A stretch of 64,000 nt of DNA from Cyanobacteria bacterium SZAS-4 (GTDB lineage Bacteria; Cyanobacteriota; Vampirovibrionia; Obscuribacterales; Obscuribacteraceae): positions 1-64,000 of the forward strand of contig JAFEAT010000002.1 of NCBI GenBank assembly GCA_018266255.1, written 5' to 3'. This document shows, in pieces, positions 59,331 through 64,000 of this stretch. Every line of letters begins with the position of its first letter. The stretch's first letter is position 1. The position numbers and the translations under genes are program-made. Under the pieces are notes generated by a model that was not told the DNA's origin, made no database searches, and worked only from the letters and a program-made list of their open reading frames with translations.

Positions 59331-62076
59331 GAGGATTGACTTTGCCGGGTATGGAAATATCTCTGGTGAAAAAATCGAGTTTAAAGACAACAAGCTCAAT
59401 CTTGTTGTTGAGAGCAACGAGTATGGAAAATCGACAATAGCGAGCGCGGTCTGGGCAATTCTATACGACTTCCCCGACTCCGGAGACCACCCTGGCGAGC
59501 GGGAAGCGCGCAAGCCGAGTGCTGTTTCGAAGATGCCTTACATCGCCAGCATCGATATCACAACCAATGGCACAAGGCTGAAAGTCATTCGTGACTTTTC
59601 AGACGGTGCTGTGCAAGTTGTCGATCGAGATCAAAAGAATAAAGATGTAACCAAACAGTATCGTGGTCCAAGTGGTGAAGATCAGGTTGGCCTGAAATTA
59701 ACTGGCATGACGCGCGAGATGTTCCGTAGCACCTGCTTTGTCGGTCAGCGTGAACTCGATGAACATGCTTTCAGCGGTGATAGCGATTTGACTTCGTTGT
59801 TTCAAGGAATTGCTGACAGCTCTTCACCTGCCACCAATGCTGGTAGTGCAATTGAAGTATTGGAAGAGGCGCTCCATCACTTCCCATATAAGGGCAAGAG
59901 AAACAGAGTCGAAGCTGTCATGCGCGATCTCGAGGGGCAGTATTATGAACTTTCGGACAAGATCAAAAAGCTTGAAGCCGATAAGTCCCAAATTGGAATC
60001 GACATCAAGCGAGTTGGGCAAGTCGAAAGTGATATCGCCGATGATACCGAGCAGTCTGGCGCTAATGAATATTTCGAACTTTGTCTCGAGGCTGCTGATA
60101 CCGATAACAGGCTGATTCAGGCTCAAACAACGCTTGCCAAAGTTTCTGAATTTCGTCAGGAAATGAACAGCCTCGGAAATATGGACGGGTTTCCAATCAC
60201 GTCAGTAAAGCGTGTCGAAGAATTGTGGACTCGACGTCAATCTCGCCATGCAGACCACGAACGATATTTGCAGGAAATGGCTCCGCAGCTGCGTGAATAT
60301 CAGGCTCACGAAAAGCATACTCAAGACCGATTTGATGGATTGAAAGAGTTCACCACCGACGATGCTAAGCGTGTAGGTGTTCTGGCCGTGACCCTGTATA
60401 ACCTGCAAGCGGAACTTCATGACTTGCGCCAGCGCAGAGGTGATAGAGACGATGGTCCAAAGAGCGCTCCAGCTCCCGCACCCGTTCAAGAGTCTCTGGA
60501 TGAGACGGATAACGAAAACGCCCGCTCTTACGTCGCGTTGATTGATTCTTTTAAAGTCGCAATTACTGAGGCTGAATCAAAAATCGATAAAAATCGTATG
60601 TTGATTTTTGATATTGAAGAACAGCGCAAAACCAAAAAAGTAATGTTCATGATTCCTGGAACTAATAAGAAGAAGGAAGCTGAGCAAGCTGAAGCCGATA
60701 TTGAAAAGTGCAAAAAACAGATTGAGGAGCTAAACAACAAGATCAAAGGCTTGGAAGGACGCCTGGAGACTCTTGGTCAGAAAGTAGGCATGAACAGCAA
60801 GCAATTGATCTCTCAATTGACCGGAGTTCCTATTGCGCAGTCAAAAGATGCCAAAAGTGCGGAAGCGTTGGATGCAGTGATTGCAGCTCGGCAGAACAAT
60901 ATTGCTCAAATTCAAGCTGAACTCGAACCTTTTTTCGCTAAAGCTGACAGGCAAGCTTGGGAAATCAATCCAGAAAGCGCTACAGAGCTTGCGGACGATG
61001 TCACCAAGTATCTTGAAGAACAGCATCAAATTAACACCACATTTAGTGCTGTCAAACAGAGCAAGCAGCAACTAGAGTTTCTGGCCAATGAAATCAAAGT
61101 TATCGACGACCAGTTGAAAGAGATTTTTAGCGATGCTCATCTTGAATTGACGGATAACATCGAAGACCTGCATCAGCAGTTCTTCTCGAAGCTTGCATCC
61201 TTTCACCGCTGGCAAGTGATGCAAACTGAGTTGCGAAAAATGGAGTCTGATATGTCGTCGGGCTTCACACCCGATGAACTGCCACCGCAAGTGCAGCGAC
61301 TTGAAACTATTCGAGTAGAAATTTTTGCCAGGATGCAAGAACTCGTCGAACAATATCCAAGTATCGCTGAAATGGCGCCACCGATGACTCCACCTCGGCA
61401 TATGAATTCGAGTGGAAACTACTCCAGCAAAATGTATTTGGATGATTTGCGCAGGGAGCGCGACGAACTCACAGTTCGAGTGCGCACAGCGTCGATGAAC
61501 CACGATCAAAATTATTTGAGAGCGGTTGAAGAACTCGAGCAAGTTTCTCGCGAGTTGAACAATGTAAGACGTGCGAAAACAGCATTGGAGTTGGCGCGCG
61601 ATACACTGCAGAAACTGTCCAGTGAAACTTATGTTGATTGGTCAACCAAGCTCAACGAGATCGCCAAAGAAATGATAGTCAATATCGGACTGGATTTTGA
61701 TGACCTACATTTCGACAATGATCTGCGCATCACAGCTCGAAAGAAGAGCGACGGGCAAGAGATAAATGCATCGAATATCAGCACTCAGCTTTCGACAGGC
61801 ACGAAAGAGCAACTACACTGGTTAGCCCGCATGGTTGTGTCTCGTTTCTTATCCAAAGGCAACCCACTGCCAATCGTGCTGGACGAGCCTTTTAGCGAAG
61901 CTGATGATGAGCGCTTTCTGCGAGTGATGCAATTTTTGCTAGACGTTCTTGTCGTTAATCACCAGGTGATAATTTTCAGTTGCCACCAACAGCGACATCA
62001 TTGGCTTATCAGTCAACTAGAACCTGCTCAGCACGCACGTATCGACTTCGCAAGACGAGCCCCATTGCGCGGTTAA
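59320..62076 (+). CDS. SbcC/YhaN-like SMC-type ATPase
   Basis: The protein has 918 residues. The N-terminal half-site is MWIERIDFAGYGNISGEKIE and then Walker A as VVESNEYGKSTIASAVW with Lys37; the usual first glycine is Glu. A coiled-coil arm spans about 200-780 (many heptads, for example QAEADIEKCKKQIEELNNKI). The C-terminal head carries the signature LSTGTKEQLHWLARMVVSRF and Walker B LPIVLDEPFSEADD. Such ATPases form V-shaped dimers with the SbcD-type partner. The overlap with the preceding gene indicates a complex. Confidence 0.86.
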   Translation: MWIERIDFAGYGNISGEKIEFKDNKLNLVVESNEYGKSTIASAVWAILYDFPDSGDHPGEREARKPSAVSKMPYIASIDITTNGTRLKVIRDFSDGAVQVVDRDQKNKDVTKQYRGPSGEDQVGLKLTGMTREMFRSTCFVGQRELDEHAFSGDSDLTSLFQGIADSSSPATNAGSAIEVLEEALHHFPYKGKRNRVEAVMRDLEGQYYELSDKIKKLEADKSQIGIDIKRVGQVESDIADDTEQSGANEYFELCLEAADTDNRLIQAQTTLAKVSEFRQEMNSLGNMDGFPITSVKRVEELWTRRQSRHADHERYLQEMAPQLREYQAHEKHTQDRFDGLKEFTTDDAKRVGVLAVTLYNLQAELHDLRQRRGDRDDGPKSAPAPAPVQESLDETDNENARSYVALIDSFKVAITEAESKIDKNRMLIFDIEEQRKTKKVMFMIPGTNKKKEAEQAEADIEKCKKQIEELNNKIKGLEGRLETLGQKVGMNSKQLISQLTGVPIAQSKDAKSAEALDAVIAARQNNIAQIQAELEPFFAKADRQAWEINPESATELADDVTKYLEEQHQINTTFSAVKQSKQQLEFLANEIKVIDDQLKEIFSDAHLELTDNIEDLHQQFFSKLASFHRWQVMQTELRKMESDMSSGFTPDELPPQVQRLETIRVEIFARMQELVEQYPSIAEMAPPMTPPRHMNSSGNYSSKMYLDDLRRERDELTVRVRTASMNHDQNYLRAVEELEQVSRELNNVRRAKTALELARDTLQKLSSETYVDWSTKLNEIAKEMIVNIGLDFDDLHFDNDLRITARKKSDGQEINASNISTQLSTGTKEQLHWLARMVVSRFLSKGNPLPIVLDEPFSEADDERFLRVMQFLLDVLVVNHQVIIFSCHQQRHHWLISQLEPAQHARIDFARRAPLRG

Positions 62077-62079
62077 GCT

Positions 62080-62718
62080 TTATTCAGCCAATTTGCGGTC
62101 TTCGCGAATTTTGAATCCAGTTAGTTGCGATAGTGACTCCATAATTTCCCAGGTGGTTTTTTCGAAGTCGTCGCTTGGTTGAATGATTTTTCCGATGTGT
62201 GCGAAAGCCTTCTCGCCCTTCTCGGCGGTGCCGATCAGCCCGACTGGTAAAATCGGCACGTTGTTGGATTTAGCGAAGTAGGCCGCGCCCAGATGCGGAG
62301 GTCCGAGCACTCCGGGAGTCTTCGGTCTGGTGCCTTCGATGAACATCGTTACGCACCATCCAGCTTTGAAAATGTTTCGCACTGATTTTATTGTGCGCTT
62401 CTCTGGTTTGTCTCGATTCACTGAAATGGCAGAGTAAAACTCGATCAACGCTGAGACTTTCGGATTGATGAACAGTTCTTCTTTGGCAATAAATCCCATC
62501 GGTCGGTCGACCGCGATTACCAAAATTGGTGGATCCCAATACGACAGATGATTCGCTACGATGAGCACGGGTTGGTCTTTTGGAACGTTTTCCCTACCTG
62601 TAACCTTAAGACGGTTACGCCAGTAGTAGAGTGGAAATAAAATGTAGCGAGCCGTTCCAATCTGCGTCAGTCTGCGGATCGGGCTGAAATTTTTCGGCTG
62701 GTAGTCTAAAGCAGGCAA
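62080..62718 (-). CDS. 1-acyl-sn-glycerol-3-phosphate acyltransferase (PlsC-like)
   Basis: The protein has 212 residues with a TTG start 4 bases after the stop of the preceding gene. It acylates lysophosphatidic acid in phospholipid synthesis. The catalytic HxxxxD is in LIVANHLSYWDPPILVIA; the substrate-binding glycines are in FIEGTRPKTPGVLG; PVGLIGT follows. It is translated after the TPR-NHL gene, an unusual pairing that may simply reflect operon packing. Confidence 0.88.
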   Translation of the reverse strand: MPALDYQPKNFSPIRRLTQIGTARYILFPLYYWRNRLKVTGRENVPKDQPVLIVANHLSYWDPPILVIAVDRPMGFIAKEELFINPKVSALIEFYSAISVNRDKPEKRTIKSVRNIFKAGWCVTMFIEGTRPKTPGVLGPPHLGAAYFAKSNNVPILPVGLIGTAEKGEKAFAHIGKIIQPSDDFEKTTWEIMESLSQLTGFKIREDRKLAE

Positions 62719-62722
62719 TGGC

Positions 62723-63883
62723 TTACGGCTTGATGCCTACGTTTGTTCGAGGCAACGTGATGCGAACAACCGAGTTGTCTTCTTGCTGACTGACGAACAA
62801 ATTTCCTTCTTTATCGAGAGCAAGGTAGTACGGCTTTCTGAAACCAGAAGCTATTACGCTCGAAATGCCTGCTGGGCTGATTCTTACTACAGTTCCAGCG
62901 ACATAGTTGGCGACGTATACGTTACCTGGATTGTCGACGATCAGTCCGATCGGTCCTTTGATGTTGGCTCCGCTTGCGAACTGCGAACGGCTTCCATCAG
63001 CGGTAATGCGGTCGATAGTGTTATTGAGGAAATTTGCGATATACAAACTGCCGCCCGGACCAAAACTGAGTCCTGCAGGAGCTGAAAACCCAGTAGCGAT
63101 AACTCGTACTGAGGCATTCGGCAGCACTGCTACTGGTCCGGTGTTGCTAGGAGGTGTGTTGAACTTAGGCATCGTCGCCGGCGGTTCCTGAGTCTGAGGC
63201 GCCTGGCTGACGGCTGTTGGCTGAGCAGCTGGCGTTTGGGTCGCGGGCGGTTGGGCTGCTGGAGGCTGAGCCGCTGGAGGCTGAGCTGCTTGAGCAGCCG
63301 GAGGTGGATAAGACATCGGTTGCTCGATGGTGCGACCGGTGTTGGGGTCGACCATGCGACCGGTGACGTTCTGGTCTGTCTGCGCAGCTTGTACTGGCGG
63401 AGCGGTGACAATCGGAGCCGTCTGCCCCGAATCGATCATCTGCATACGCTTCTGGGCTTCGGCGAAGTGGGCGTTGTTGGGAGCGATGGCCAAAAGATGC
63501 GGACGAGCTTCCGAATTCTGCCCCAAGTCAGTCAGGCAGACCGCTAGCTGATAATGAGCGTCGGGGTCCATCGGCTTGACTCTCAGCACTTCCTGGAACC
63601 GGGGAACCGCTTCCTTGCAGCGTTTCTGGCTTTGATAAAGAACGCCGAGGTTGTACTGAGCGTCAGCAAGATTTGGGTCAATGTCGCATGCCCGCTTGAA
63701 GAAGATAATTGCTGACTCCGGACTGCCTTGTTTGTAAGCGGTCAGCCCGAGATTGTAAAGACTGATTGCGTGAGGGCTTTGCCCAGCTGCTGGTGCTTGC
63801 GCAGCGACCGGCAACGATGCAGTCGAGTAACCCAGCGCGAGGCCAAACGCCGCAGCCAGGGCTAATCTTCTCAGCTCATTCAT
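62723..63883 (-). CDS. Exported TPR-NHL repeat protein
   Basis: The protein has 386 residues; ATG 63883 has GGAGAG 7 bases upstream and opens a signal peptide (MNELRRLALAAAFGLALGYS). TPR units lie at about 45-140 (NLGLTAYKQGSPESAIIFFK; NLGVLYQSQKRCKEAVPRFQ). A Pro/Gln/Ala-rich linker follows (QPPAAQPPAAQPPAAQ) and then an NHL-type propeller (GGSLYIANFLNNTIDRITAD, GNVYVANYVAGTVVRISPAG, GNLFVSQQEDNSVVRI). The TPR part resembles that of the matrixin proteases in this window. An extracytoplasmic binding scaffold is likely. Confidence 0.83.
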   Translation of the reverse strand: MNELRRLALAAAFGLALGYSTASLPVAAQAPAAGQSPHAISLYNLGLTAYKQGSPESAIIFFKRACDIDPNLADAQYNLGVLYQSQKRCKEAVPRFQEVLRVKPMDPDAHYQLAVCLTDLGQNSEARPHLLAIAPNNAHFAEAQKRMQMIDSGQTAPIVTAPPVQAAQTDQNVTGRMVDPNTGRTIEQPMSYPPPAAQAAQPPAAQPPAAQPPATQTPAAQPTAVSQAPQTQEPPATMPKFNTPPSNTGPVAVLPNASVRVIATGFSAPAGLSFGPGGSLYIANFLNNTIDRITADGSRSQFASGANIKGPIGLIVDNPGNVYVANYVAGTVVRISPAGISSVIASGFRKPYYLALDKEGNLFVSQQEDNSVVRITLPRTNVGIKP

Positions 63884-64000
63884 CAATGTACTCTCCTGAT
63901 ATCGCGACAATTTCGAAACCTGTGTATGTGTCTATTTGAGACTGTTTTGGACCTGTTTTGTTGATCTTTGGGAAAAACTGTTGCATTCGGGTATATAAAA
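63884..64000. other. Upstream end of window
   Basis: This stretch holds the Shine-Dalgarno of the TPR-NHL gene and AT-rich promoter-like sequence. No further gene begins before the edge. Confidence 0.5.

Noticed and set aside
1..64000. CRISPR array, prophage, insertion sequence, rRNA or replication origin
   Set aside because: No regularly spaced direct repeats with unique spacers, no transposase or phage structural genes, no rRNA-like sequence and no DnaA-box cluster were recognised.

Overview
The window reads as a chromosomal segment of a Gram-negative-type bacterium with roughly even base composition. An apolipoprotein N-acyltransferase, many cleavable signal peptides and a two-component envelope sensor indicate a diderm cell. 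Recurrent features are TPR proteins fused to matrixin-type proteases or NHL propellers, large repeat proteins without signal peptides, an annexin-like protein and a calpain-like protease. This mix recalls the non-photosynthetic sister group of Cyanobacteria (Candidatus Obscuribacterales / 'Melainabacteria'). That assignment is a judgement from memory of family content, not a measured result.

Layout. 1-3.1 kb: C-terminally incomplete annexin-like giant protein ending in a 13-residue tandem repeat. 3.4-11 kb: envelope-stress-like block (Spy/CpxP-like protein, OmpR-family regulator plus histidine kinase, several small secreted or membrane proteins). 11.3-18.5 kb: metabolic and housekeeping genes (FMN 2-hydroxyacid dehydrogenase, cobalamin-binding-like protein, ruvC, lnt, DUF192, enoyl-CoA hydratase-like, VOC protein, Eis-like acetyltransferase). 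18.6-24.4 kb: exported hypothetical proteins, a TPR protein and a His/Ser-rich exported protein. 24.4-29.9 kb: Nfu-type Fe-S protein, gap and pgk, TPR-matrixin protease and CDF metal exporter. 29.9-31.3 kb: TPR membrane protein and tRNA-Gln(CTG). 31.3-45.2 kb: the accessory core, with a GH26-like hydrolase, a calpain-like protease behind YD/RHS-like repeats, a GrpE-like/Hsp70-like/beta-propeller operon, a modular toxin-like protein and a further repeat protein. 45.2-54.7 kb: five-zinc-ribbon tail-anchored protein, MshEN/DUF4388-type proteins, WG-repeat protein, glycine-zipper exported protein and a second TPR-matrixin protease. 54.8-64 kb: exported LRV-repeat protein, thiolase, SbcD/SbcC-like (YhaO/YhaN-like) pair, 1-acyl-glycerol-phosphate acyltransferase and a TPR-NHL protein.

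The strongest candidates for something undescribed lie between 31 and 45 kb. One is the translationally coupled GrpE-like/Hsp70-like/propeller operon, set among signal-less repeat proteins that end in enzymatic or toxin-like domains. The others are a REP/REPIN-like dispersed repeat (24.26 and 32.87 kb) and an SbcCD-like pair in which both subunits have lost canonical active-site residues. No CRISPR array, insertion sequence, prophage or replication origin was seen.
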